DNA of 64,000 bases from Centropus unirufus (taxonomy: Eukaryota > Chordata > Aves > Cuculiformes > Centropidae): assembly GCA_013397695.1 (NCBI GenBank), contig VYZI01000529.1, positions 186,001 to 250,000 on the forward strand. Reading direction: 5' to 3'. Below are positions 23,721-35,880 of the stretch, one piece after another. The notes under the pieces were generated by a model that had not been told where the DNA came from, made no database searches, and was given only the letters and a program-made list of their open reading frames with translations. A program made the translations under genes and the position numbers. Positions within the stretch are counted from its first letter, which is position 1. Each line of letters opens with the position of its first letter.

Positions 23721-26700
23721 AATAATAGCCTCAAAAGACTGTTCTAAACTAAGCTTTTTGTGGTTTACTGGTTTAGGATTTTTAATTCTGAAGTTTGGTT
23801 TCCAAGGATTTTTAGTGTCACCATTAACCACAGTCAGGTTCCTTGGTAGACATTTCTGTTATAACACATGGGTTGTTTTTTATTTTCAAAGCTGCAGAGC
23901 GTTTCTGGCTCTGACTGCAGTCAGTTGGAATTGTGGGCATGCAGGAACTTAAGGAATGAATTGTCAGCAGTTGTTATTTATCTGTTTGGGAAACACAAAC
24001 AGAATGACTCATTAACTCATATCTTGAAAAATGCTATACTCTTTTCTCCGCAATAAGCACAGTCAACGTTGACTTTAAGCAGAATTTGAGCACCGGTATT
24101 ATGAATAGGGAACTATTTCACTAATCTGCAAAGTCCTGGAGAGCTGATAATGTACAACACAGACAAAAACAGGAGGTCAAAATGGTGTGCTTTGTATCTC
24201 TGATGAAACCACCAGGATATGTCTGAATGACATGGGACATACATAAATATGATGTCACCTGCTTGAAAATATGTCTTCCTGAGGTTTTTCACATCGGTTC
24301 CTGATCTGGGATTTTAATTTGATGTCATCTATTTGATCACTATATCTTGTTTCTTTTAAAATTCTTGGCTAGTTTACTTTCTTTTGCTGTAATTTCCATT
24401 TCCAACTTCTTTGATAAGTGTCAGCCAGTGCTTTTTCAGACATTTCCTCTGCATATAACCCAGAGAGCTGCTTAATCATAAATCAGATGTGTGGCAATAT
24501 GGTTTTATTATTATTCATGTCTTCCTAAAATCTAAAGCCAAGTCTTTGGCTTTTGAGAGCACAATAGCCAAGCCTTTGAAAAAAAAGAGCAAGAATAGTA
24601 AATCACTGCAGAGCAAACCATTTTCTTAGCAACCTTTTGTGATAAAGGGCTCTCTAAACTACCTTACACTCTTAGGTTCTGTCACCTGTGTGTCTTTGGG
24701 TCTGCCCTTTTGCTCTCCTGCCTGCCCATGCTCAGGCGCGCTCTGCAGGAATTGAAAGGATGCGTTACAGAAAGCTGGACCGCAGAGGAAACCTTTCTGA
24801 CTCTTCTTCACTCGGTTTCCTTTTCGAAAGGGCAGACTTCCCTTGGGAGAGACCTATATGTGACTGCGTCCCCACAGTTTACAGTGTCATCTTTGGAGGT
24901 GGCAACACTCCCACTACCTGTCAATCAGCACTGAGCGCCGTTAGCACCAAATTCAAATTCTATCTCCTTAATGAGGAATATAAATAGGAATCAAAACCAG
25001 TTTTGCGAATGTGTCCTGCAAGTAGGCTGAGAAGGAATGCCTCCTGCCTGTAGGTAGAGCAGCTCCTCTGTGTAGGTTGTACCATTGGAACATTCTACTT
25101 GCCAGGTTAAATCTAAATTGCTGTGTCTGCACATATTTGCAACTATATAATCCAGTATAAAACTATTGAGAGAAAGAGAGAGATCATCTAGCAGAAGAAA
25201 TAGTTTATTGGAATGGAGAAGAAATGGAGAAATGACTAAAAGGTTATTACATGTTGTACTGTTAAAAATTCTAAAAATAAACCAGGAACATAAATGTATC
25301 TGATACATATATTTTTAAATCTTTTCCTCTCTTCTCCCTCACAGACATGTGTACTCATAAAATTTAATCGTGTGGAATTGTCTGAAAGAGCAGGAACATT
25401 TTTAATACACCTTTCTGTGGCTCCTTGGTACATATGTGAACAATTTTAATAAAAAATATTGATTTGTAGTGATTCTTAGACATCTTGTGGTTGATCGTCT
25501 GTACTGGACAGATGGAATCAGTCACTGAAAGCCAAATAAATAAATTAGCACTATCTTTGAAATGTATAGCCACGCTTGGCATCTGCAGTTACTGCACTCC
25601 CTCCCCTCAGTTCAGATGCCTTCACCTTCATTGCTGAACTGGCCCAACTTTATATTCTGTTTCGCCTTGAGTTAGAACAGAGGACCACCTGCATGAAAGG
25701 GATGTGAAATGTTATGCGTGCCTTTGTAATGGGATAAAGTACCAGAGTACCAAGTCTGCAAATATTTTACTGAGCAGGTCATGTATTAAATAAAGCATTG
25801 AAAGGTAAAATGATAAATGATGAGGTCATCATTTTAGAACTGGCGTCCAGGTGGTGAAAAGCCAGAGGGCTGGAATTAAGAAAAAAGTGACTTCCTTTAA
25901 GCTTCACTGACTTGTGCGTGGCCTTCTTTGTACAGGATGAAGCTGTTCTGTCTTGGCTAGCTTTTTGGCCTGTTTGTGTATAAATCCGCCTGTGAAGCAA
26001 GAACCTTTTAAACAAAGGATCTGGATATTTTTTTACTGTCATGGTTCATCTTTTCTAGTGGTTCATGGGTTGCATAAATGCATTCTGCAGCGTGCTAGAA
26101 TTTTACCGAGTCTCATGTAAATATTTGTGACATGCTTTAATTAATTCTGCCTGGCAAGGTGAGCCAGGGAGGCAGCATTTCTACACTTTCCCCGCTCCTC
26201 CTTTGCCCCATTTTTAACCCACAAGCTGCATATCAGCAAGTACCTGCTATATCCAAACTAAGCTAACAATTCCAAACTCGTTACAAAAACTTCAGGTGAA
26301 AACTTTCCATCCTGTCCTGCCCTTTGGGGTCAACTTCCTACCAGACTACTTGATAGCAAAAGAATCCCATGCCGGAGATGGGGTAAAAGGTACTAGATTT
26401 GGTCAGGGCATTTCATACAACTTCTTTGTCGCTTCCATTAAAAAGTGAGTGCAACCTGAAGGAAATTCTGTTTGGTTTGCAATGACCTCTCTCTTTGGTG
26501 ACCGTTCCTCTTGTTCAGTGTGTGATCTAGGTGCCCGCTTGTGAGTGTTTGCGTTCGGACTGATGTGGGTAGCACAAAGCTATGGGGTGGAGGACCTAGC
26601 AGCCATTTTTCAAAGCACTTGTGCTTTGTCAACTATGCAGCAAGCTGCTTTATTCTCTCTTCTGCCCCGGGCAGTGGGACACCAGTCAAATATTTCTAGA

Positions 26701-28798
26701 ATGAAAGTCAGTTGTTTTCTGGTGGTCTAGAGAGCGAAATGTTCCGCTGAATGGTCAGTGCAAAGCCAGGGTTGATGCAAAGGGAGAGGTGAGGTGGCAT
26801 GGGCCAGGAGGAAGGAAGGCAGGGGAAGAAAGCTGATCATTCCGTGGCAGCTATGAACAAGTAGAAAAGATTTTCTCATAAACTGGCATAATTTAAAGAG
26901 AGTTTCAAAGAACTCAGGTTTGAGTCTCAGATTTAGGTAATATGCAAAGGCAATTACTGCCCTTAGGCTCCAATCTTAAAGTTGGACAGATCTTCAAGAA
27001 CACTACCTTCCTTATTTCTCAGGGAGTTTGTTTCTGAGGGACAGAATTAAACTCCTTCTATTACCTGTCAAAGCCCTAATGGGATCCCCATGTCCGTAAC
27101 ATCATTGCCTCCTTCTGGAAGCAGAAAGCTCCTTGAGGTTTAAGAGACATGACTTGTGTCCTACTGCCATTTTCCTGGCAGTGAATACCACCTGGAAGGC
27201 ACCCTCTCGTTGCATAAAAGGTCTTCTGATGGAAATAAACTTTTTGTGCCCTGAGAGGGGCACAGCACTGGCAAAGACGTGAGAGAGTTTTGTCCAGGCC
27301 TTGCTGTGCACTTGCTTGGTTCCAAGTCCTGAACACTATCCTTTATACGGAAAATGCCAGCAAATAGAATGCTCTAAGACTCCTTTTGGAGTTTCAGAAA
27401 GCGAGCATCCTTTATCCGGCCTGGGCAGCATGCGGGAGCGATCTCCATCAATCACATCCAATGAGACAAAAGCTGCTTACAGAATATATTCCCCACTCAC
27501 ATGCATATGCATACATTTTCCCAGAAATCTCATGCATATTCTATTACTTCCTAAGGACTAATTTTAATGTTATAAAACTTTGAAAGGATCACAACTCTTG
27601 ATAAGTTGCAGCTGGTTCCAGCTCTCTGCTTGACCTTGTCTTTGGATGAAAACAAAGGTGATTCCAGGAGAACAGGCCTCTGCCCAGCACATAGCATCCT
27701 TCACACAAAACTGGAAGGCCTGGGAGAGAAAAACACGTTATCAGAGAACATTCTGTGTAACCTTCAAAAAACACTTGCTTAGACAAAACTTAACTTTCAA
27801 AAACACACCTGCTCAGACCAAACTTAACTGTGCTTTAGTTTAACTAAAAATATTCCACTTTTTCTAACACTAACTGCTTCTCATATCATCCTAAACATCC
27901 TTTCTCTTTTGAGAGAGGAGAAAGTAAGAGAATGCATACCTTTCTCAGGGGGAATTGGTCTTCGGGCAGGAGAATTGCACAATAACACCATGTGATTTTT
28001 TTTCTCTTTCATTGACCGTCTCCATATAATAACACTTGGAAAGCACCAGGCACTGGTGGCTCAGCTCCGAGTGAGGCAGTGTTGAAGCATGAAGTAGACA
28101 AATTTGAGGGTTTTTTTGAGACTTTTCAGAGCTTCTCATTAATTTAATTGTGCATTTAATGGCTATTGTGAATGCCCACATCAAGAGTTTTTGAGGTTTG
28201 GATGTGGCTGGCAGCAGTTGGAGGGACAGAGTGGCCGACATGCAAGGCAGGCGCGCAGCTACTGGGGGGCCTGGAACCCCAGAGGAGGAGCACTGGGAAC
28301 AGTGGGGCCAAAGCTGGGGTGCGAGCGGTGCGGAGGCCCAGTGGAACCTCTGCCGCTGGTCCCTCAATGCAAAGCAAAACCCACTGTTGGTTAAAGACGC
28401 CCAGATGAGGCAGAGCCCTTCTTGTCCTGGAGGGAGTCTTTATGGCAGTAAGACTTTTCTACAGAGGTGCAGAATGGCCAGAACATTTCAGATCCCAGTT
28501 GGACAAGGTTGGGCCAGGATGATTGGAACGTATTGGTGATAGACATTCTTGATAGCCTTAGGCATCCTGTGTGGCAGTCATTTATGGTATAGGTAATATG
28601 CTCATTTGTCATGGTCAGGCAGGAGCTTGAAAGGAGCTCACATACATTATGGGTAGAAATACCCCTTAAAAACAGGGCTGTTGGGATTTTAAGTCGCCTA
28701 TGAGCTTTTTAAAATTATTCTGTCTCTGAACGCTGCAGCAGAAGCTCTCAGCTAATGAAACTGCTCAAAGCAGAAAATTGTTCTTCACACAGGAGGGG
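23721..28798. other. Non-coding unique DNA
   Basis: No gene recognised. Near 26110-26160 there is a forkhead-like GTAAATATTTG followed by TTTAATTAATT, which may be regulatory. Around 28200-28360 the sequence is G-rich on the plus strand without meeting the quadruplex rule. Confidence 0.55.
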
Positions 28799-29148
28799 TC
28801 ATAGAATCATAGACTACTGGGTTGGAAGGGGTTCTCAAAGATCATCTGGTCCAACCTTTCTTGGCACAAGAACAGTCTAGACAAGATGGCCCAGCACCCT
28901 GCCCAGTTGAATTTTGCAAGGGTCCAATGGTGGGGAATCCACCACTTCCCTGGAAAGGTTATTCCAACAACTGATTAATCTTCTCCCTGTGAACAAATCT
29001 CTGTCCCATCAGAATCTCCCCAGGACTCATGTGTACCCGTACCCTTCATCTTTTCCACATGACTCCTTTTAAAAAGGAGGTCTCCATCTTCTTTGTAGCC
29101 ACCTTTTAAATACTGGAACATGGTGATAAAGTCTCCCTTATCCAAAGC
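28799..29148 (-). mobile_element. CR1 LINE 3' fragment, older type
   Basis: It starts on the plus strand with two inverted tail units (TCATAGAATCATAGAC), followed by TTGGAAGGG and GATCATCTGGTCCAACC. Read on the minus strand it continues upstream through GTGGTGGATTCCCC, the AAAAGGAGTCATGTGGAAAA block and GGCTACAAAGAAGATGGAGA. These mark a CR1 type different from the copies at 2117 and 15791. It covers the 3' untranslated region and a little of the adjoining end of ORF2; no usable coding sequence remains. Confidence 0.95.
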
Positions 29149-32100
29149 GGTGGAGCCCCGGGTGTTTCCTGTAGGTGCTTTGCAGTGTGGGCTTTGCTCT
29201 GGAGTATTCAGGGTTTAGGCATGTTGTGCAGCTGTGACAGGGCTGGCTTCGAAAATCAGGGTAGGATTCTCAGGCAGATGTTTTATGCCCAGACCTAGCT
29301 AAAGAGAGAGGTTGGATAACCAGGTTTAGAGTTTTTAATCTGTAATTTGCTTTTATCACACTAAAATTTGCAAGTAGAAAGCTGAGGGCTGCTTATAAGT
29401 CCTGTCCAAGGCACTGCTTCTTTCTGATTAGTATGGCTAATACAGTGAAGCAACAGGACACAGTAAGGTGAAGAAATTAAACCACAATAATTGAACAAAA
29501 ATGTTTATGAATTAAAAAATAAATGAAAACCTTATGTAAAAAATATACTGAGAAATCAATCCTTTCTTTCTGCCTGTCTTTTTCTGCCTTTCTGTCTTTC
29601 TTGGAATCCACCCTGAACCAGATGTTTGGAGTCTGCAGTTTAGTGGTTTTGGATCACTGCCCAGACTTTTACCTATCTTTTCAGCTATTTACACGGGTTT
29701 TATTTCTCCAGCTGTGCTTTTGCTGATACTGTACAGTCCCAGACCTGTGAAGTTGGGAGTCACTAACAGACGGAGTTACTGTATTTTCATTGAGACAAAC
29801 AGTGATGCAAAACATCAAATGGGAAGAATTTTGTCTTTGTTCAAAGAGTAAGAGGATCAGGTTTAATGAAGGGAGTGAAGAAATCTGCTGCGGACAGCGA
29901 TAACACAGAAGGAGGGAAAGGAATTGCATAGGAATTTTCTTTCCAGCACCATCACAGGGAAGGAGCAGGCAGCTGCTGCTACTGTGCATGGGAAAAGGAG
30001 CAGAAGAATGTCTTGTGTTTCAAACAGGCTGAACTTCCATTGTGTCGTTTGCCTTTAAGTGTTTAGTTTTGATGGCTTTGTGCTCTTAATACCTTTTAAT
30101 TTCCATTAAAAATATTTTCTTCATTTAATATTTATTACCTATTAATTGATATGATTTGTAGTTGAATTTTTGATCCATAAATTTACACTATGGAGGAAAT
30201 AGAAGATCATTGGCATAATTGCACATAGTCTCTGTGTTCCAGGCAGGGAGAAGTTCTGTCATTTGTCTGTCATGTTATAGCATGTATTTACAGCAAAATC
30301 ATGACTTGCCATGTCCGTCCTCCGAGGGATGACTGGGTCTGGTTTGCAGGGTCGCTCATACAATTGCACCAAAACTTTTATTTTGTGTTGACAGAACATT
30401 TTGCACATTTCTAAATCATCGCCTTTGCCTCGCAGTAGTCTGAGCTGTAAGGTTCAGACTGGGGGGAGGAGAGTTTCTCCCCCGAAGGCTGGCAAGGGCT
30501 CTCCCGAGGGAAGGGGTATGAGCTGTACAGGCGTCACGGGCAGCCTGCCCGAGAAACTGATGCCTCAGGTTTGCTCCCGACTCTGGATTTAAGCCAATAC
30601 TCTAGAGGTTAAATATTCCATAGCCTGTTACCAATCCCTTGGGCGATGCAGTGTCTCCAGGTGCTGGTCTTTTACACAGATTTCTGAGCAAAATAAATTT
30701 CATTGGCAGTAACAATCGGCTGGTTCAGGTCAACTGGAATTTTTTAATGCAGTCTCTTGTACCAGTTGAGCTAAGGATCTTCTAATGGAAGGGAAAGGCA
30801 AATGAAAAAAAGCAAGGGGAAATGGTCATTTTCTGGAATACTGTTTTACAGTGCTGCTTCTAGGAAGAGGTGGCAGAAAGGTTGTGCCTCAGAGCGGGGG
30901 ATGAGCCTGGGATTTTGAGCCAGCCATGAGCAACCATGTTGTTACTGGCATGCAGCCCTTGGTATTTGATGAACCAGCCTTTTGGAAAGAAATTCCCCCC
31001 AAACGTAGTTCTTGGTATTGATGTACAGTGGGTACCTGGGCTATTGTCACCCAGCACGGCCGATAGTGGTGGCCCTGCCTGTTAAGTGGATTTTATCCCA
31101 TGGTCACCATGCTTGTCCCCAGCTTTGGGGGCGCACTGCAAATATGCAAAAATGGGTACAAGTCTGGACGCTTGTGAATGCTAACGCAGTAAAAGGTTCC
31201 TTCAGGACAGCGTTTCTACTGTCAAGCTAAAACAGGACAGAATTTTTTTAAAAAAGGGAAGAAAAGGTATGACTAACTTCAATGTCCAGAGCTAGGGGCA
31301 GGTGGCCAATAGGTCAAGAACATGTATTTTGGAACCCAGACTCTCTCGCTTGGCACCCTAAGTCAGTTTCATGCTTTTTTTTTTTTTTTTGTCTTTAGAG
31401 ACAAACTTTGGTCCCAGAGTTCTGTTTCTTCCACCATTCTCTGCTTAAGTCAATGGCTACTGCCACAGCATAAACAGAGCTATCAGGGCTTTTTTAGCAT
31501 ATGGATTTTGATCCCTTTCATTCCTACACAGATTATTGGGAATGTTAAAGTTGTTTTGAAAGGATTGAAAAAAAGTGCACAGTTCATCTGTAACAGACAC
31601 TGGTGGGGCGTGAGTATTCATGTTTATAGGTTTGTATGGGTTTGTATAGGTTTGTATAAGGAAATAGGTTTGTGAAAATGGGTCTGTCCACATCAGCCAA
31701 AAGAGAGTGTTCAAGGAGCACTCTTTATACACATAATTTAAGCCATTTCTCAGTGCTGCGTTGCATTTTAAGGGCCTCTTAAGGCCATCAGGTTCACCAC
31801 TTGGGTAGATGCTCTGTTGCTAACATGGCTCCTGTTAAAATCTGAAGGTTCTGGTTCTCTACTTCCATTTTCATTGTGATTCAATCCTTATTTCTACAAC
31901 TCACATTTCACAGTTTTCTTCTCTTCAATATTTTTCCCATCTCAGCAGCCATCTGGTACTTTCTTCTGTCAGCCAAGTTTCTATTCTTTACCTGGAGCCT
32001 TTCAAACACAGACTCCAGGAGAGAGTGGATTAACAGTTGTCACTGGAAAATAAGTTATTTCCAGCTGGAAAAGCTGTGAAATATAACTATCATACATTTA

Positions 32101-33526
32101 TTCTTGGACACTCTTAATTGTATTTGAAGGCAAATACCTGGGTACAGTTTTCCATTGAGCTAAAAATCTGTCTCTGTGAATGTCTCTCTGTGAGGAGACG
32201 TTCGGCGTCCTTACAGATCGCTGCCAGGCTTCACTTGCTGCTATTGGGCATGGGGCTTCAGTGTAACAAACATGGGTTTTTAGCAGACAGGTATTCCGGG
32301 GTATCCAAAGATGAGTCTAGAGACTTTAATCTGAGTCAGATTTAGTCTAAATGAAAGGGATTCTTGGCCATCCCGTTATGTCAGTTTTTTCTCTTTCTTT
32401 TGTGTAGTAAACTCTGAAAGTTGTATTTGCCCTGCATTATCTTCACTCCTTTTATAATAAAAGTAGAAGTGCATAAATCACTTAAGAAGCAACCTATTCT
32501 CTTTTCTCCCTGTGGTTTATTATAAGTGTCCAAAGAATAAAATTTTCTTGTGTACTTTTGATTATTTCAAGAACTGAAATGTCTAGGCTAGCAGTAAAAG
32601 TGTCATGAAATAACTGTAAGGTTGCATGAGTTTGGCTGTAAATCTTACCCACCTTGGCTAGATCTCATACTTTAATTCACTGGGGTATAAAATAGCATTT
32701 ACTTTAGTTCTTAGTTCACTTAATCATAATTAAATGGCTTCAGAGACCAATAATTCCTAGAGACTCTTTCTTTGATGTGACACAGATAACAAACTGTGTT
32801 TGTAATGTGAAGGTGTTCTACTTCACTTTTACATTTGCCCCAGCCTCATACAGCATATACTGTTCTCTTTAGGTAGAGACATATGCCCTTGTTACGTGCG
32901 CCATATGGGTCACAGATGTGGCTGACATGGCTACATGACATCTTTTTTAATTTCATTGCACATACCAAGGCTACGCATAGACCTTTTCATGATGGTTTGG
33001 AGGATTTCTGCTCAAAATTTTATTTTTTTTTTATTTTCACCTGAATGATCACTGAAGGGAGTGAGCCTTCTTTTTCTGCTATCACATTCTATTATGCTAA
33101 TAAAAAACCTTCAGAAGGTAATATTTTGCTACCGATGAATTCACTGTCACCTTCAGCACAGCTTTGCTGTAGTGTACTAGTAGTTCCTTTTTAAAAATTT
33201 CTGTGTATACAGAAATCTCTTCTGATCTGTGACTGAAGTTTCTTCTGCTCACAGTCAATGAGAAAATTGAAAGTTGCCATCTATAGATTCACCCTAAACA
33301 TAAGGGGTTTGAAATTCAGTTTTAAGATCTACAACAACATTTTGATTTCAATGCAATTTAAGAACCACTTTGACATTAAGGAACTTATTTGGAAGGAGGG
33401 GGTTGTTGCTGTTCCGTTTTGTCACAGCACATACAGTTTTACTGATCTGAAATACTAATATTGCCTGTTAACGTATCCCAGCTTCCTTTGCCTGTAAGCT
33501 ATGAAGCAGAATGACAACATATTGCT
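29149..33526. other. Non-coding unique DNA
   Basis: No gene recognised. It contains a CTTT/CTGT pyrimidine-rich stretch at about 29563-29603, a T16 run at 31375-31390, the GGTTTGT tandem at 31629-31673, and AT-rich segments near 30110-30200 and 32700-32770 with several TAAT cores. Confidence 0.55.
31629..31673 (+). repeat. GGTTTGT short tandem array
   Basis: GGTTTGT occurs at 31629, 31639, 31649 and 31667. The first three are spaced exactly 10 bp apart with a GGTTTGTATR unit, and the fourth is offset to 18 bp. It is loosely telomere-like in letters but has the wrong unit and length for an interstitial telomere. Confidence 0.8.
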
Positions 33527-33598
33527 GTGCAGGGACAGGAGCTGGGCTGGGTGGTCTTTGGGGATTCCTTCCGACTCAGGACATTCTGTGATTCTGTA
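33527..33598 (+). mobile_element. CR1 LINE 3' tail, F-like
   Basis: A very short sense-strand CR1 end. It runs through GTGCAGGGACAGGAGCTGG, GGTGGTCTTTGGGGATTCC and TTCCGACTCAGGACATTC, and closes on GATTCTGTA. The CAGGACATTC block before the tail matches the CR1-F kind of terminus and pairs with the antisense copy near 43196. Confidence 0.85.
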
Positions 33599-35784
33599 TT
33601 GTTCTCATGTTGCATCTTCTGTCCATTCACAGGAACCGATAAATACTGTCATGTTAGTTACTGTGGTCCAAACGCAGGGTTTCACAGCCTCCAGCTGTGA
33701 GCGGGACATTTAGATGTTATCTCAGTCAAACTATCCATCTGTCTATGTGTCTATATCTAATTAACTAACTAAAGGGTCAGTGAACTGCTTATTTGGTTGA
33801 GCCAGGTTGGAGGAACAGAAGTTATCTAAACAATAGTGCTGGTTAGGAAGTGAACTAACAAAAGCCCCAGGGCGATACCTGTTACATATTAAAGGCTCTT
33901 GTAGTTTATTAGTTGTCTTTTTTTTGTTGCCTCTGGTGGAAGCTGGATTAGTTCCAAGAGGCAACAAATAATTTATCAATCAAAGTTGAACAGGAGACTA
34001 TTAGTGTTCTTCCAGCAGCAGCAAATGCACCCATGGAAGAGGAGCACCCAAACTAGGTTAAAGGCAGAGGTAATTACTTGCTGATGTCTAATATTCAACA
34101 GTGGAAAGGGAATGACCGCGGAATGGCATATTGGTATTGGGCAATTGACCCAACACTATCCCTGCTCACCTGGTGAAATCTCTCTTTGGCAAGGCTGATT
34201 GAAAACCTTCATCAGCCATCTGGACTGTTTTGTTTATTGTCAGTAAATTGTGTAGCCTAAGACAAGGATAAGTATAAGGTGACTGAGCCAACTCAAAGCC
34301 CCAAAAGACTGGGCAGGAGAAGCCATGGGAAGGAGGAGCACCTATCAGAAATAGTCTTTATTGCAATTTGGAGTTGTTTTGTGTGGCCTGTGAAAGTCCT
34401 AATGCCTTGCAAGTGTGCACTTCTTGGGGTAGAAAACATTGCAACTAAGCCAGAAGTTTTACTTTAAAATATTTTATACATGGAAAAAAAAAATACTTTC
34501 TTTTCCAAAATATGAAGGAACTCATCAGATTTGCAAGTATAGCATTTCTTTTTTCACAAAGTAACCACCCCTGAAACCAAACACTGAAAGGACATTGGCT
34601 AACACACTGCTGCTTCAAGAACTTCGGCGACCCAAATGGTAAGTCCTGTCCCTTTCTCTGAGAACGAGGATGGGTGAGGAGGGGTGGCTGGGGATTTTCA
34701 GTGCACATTTTACTCATTCATCTGAAATTTCTTAGCTCTGCCTAGAGGATGAGATAAGAAATGGGAAACACACATAAAATAAGTCTTCAGTTTAGTTCCA
34801 TCTAACATCTGTTCTTTTCACATAGTGAAAGTTGTTACTACTTCTGAAATGCAAAATGTTTTCCATAATTGACCAGTCAGGTAGTTTAATGAAACATATA
34901 GACTAGTCTATTATATCTCTTGCTCCATCTATTGTTAGCAATATCTCATTCTCTGGCACAAGACATCAGAAATGCAGAATCAGAGGTCTAGGTGAATAAT
35001 TAGCAATTCTATATCTATTTCAGTTATCTTCTTTCTTAATGGACGTATAGAAGCTATATTCAGATATTTAAAACTTGCGTGAAAATACGTATATTTTCTC
35101 TTAGTGGAGAAATAAATGAGGGCATTTTTTTCTTTTGATAAATTTGCTGTATGTGGTTCAGGTGCTTTCCTACTCTTGCTGAAAGCCACTCCGGTTTTCT
35201 GCATGCACTTGGCGGTCTTTCAGTGCCTGCATTCCCCGTCTCACTGTACTTTCTGTGTGACTTCACAAGGCACCTCTAGCAGAGCCTGGCACTCGCGCTT
35301 CCCATGCGCCTGCACCCACAGGAAGAAAGGCCGGTGGAGCCCAGGAGATCCCTGCTCTCTGACTCTCAGTGCACACCGAGTTCCCGGAGCACGGAGTGGC
35401 TTCCTCTCACTGGTGCGATCTGCGAGATCAGCACAACAAATGTCGTTATATTTGGAAAGTTTTCACTTAGACTTTGACCTTTTGTTTGAATATACATTCA
35501 GTTACATCTGAAAAGTGGAAGTGGATTGCAATTCAAAGGAACTCGTTTGTTCAAAATAATTGGGAAGGGACATTCGGATAGTTTCAAAAGGTTTTGGCTT
35601 TGTTTTAATGGGAAACTCGCCCAAATTTATTTGCTTCCAGAGTTTTCGTTTTGCTGAAACAGCAAGGAGTTCTCTCACCTCTCCCCGCCCATCATCTCTT
35701 CTTGATAAATTTCTTTCTGAATCTCTCTGGTATTGAGCGCAATTAGATTTGAATGATATTAATGAGGAAAGAAGCAATTCAGAA

Positions 35785-35880
35785 ATTAGTTTTAATTAAT
35801 ATTCACCAGTGTTGGCAGACACAATTGGGCTAATTATACTATATAAGCATCTTAATTTTATAATCTAGAGAGGGTAGGTA
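35785..35880. promoter_or_regulatory. Candidate homeodomain/NFI cis element
   Basis: TTTTAATTAAT (about 35790-35800), TTGGCA, an NFI half site (35812-35817), CAATTG (35822-35827) and TAATTA (35831-35836) lie within 50 bp, followed by an ATATAAGC near 35841. It is dense, non-repetitive and AT-rich, which fits a developmental enhancer core, but conservation is untested. Confidence 0.2.

Noticed and set aside
31629..31673. Interstitial telomere repeat
   Set aside because: The unit is GGTTTGTATR at 10 bp, not TTAGGG at 6 bp.
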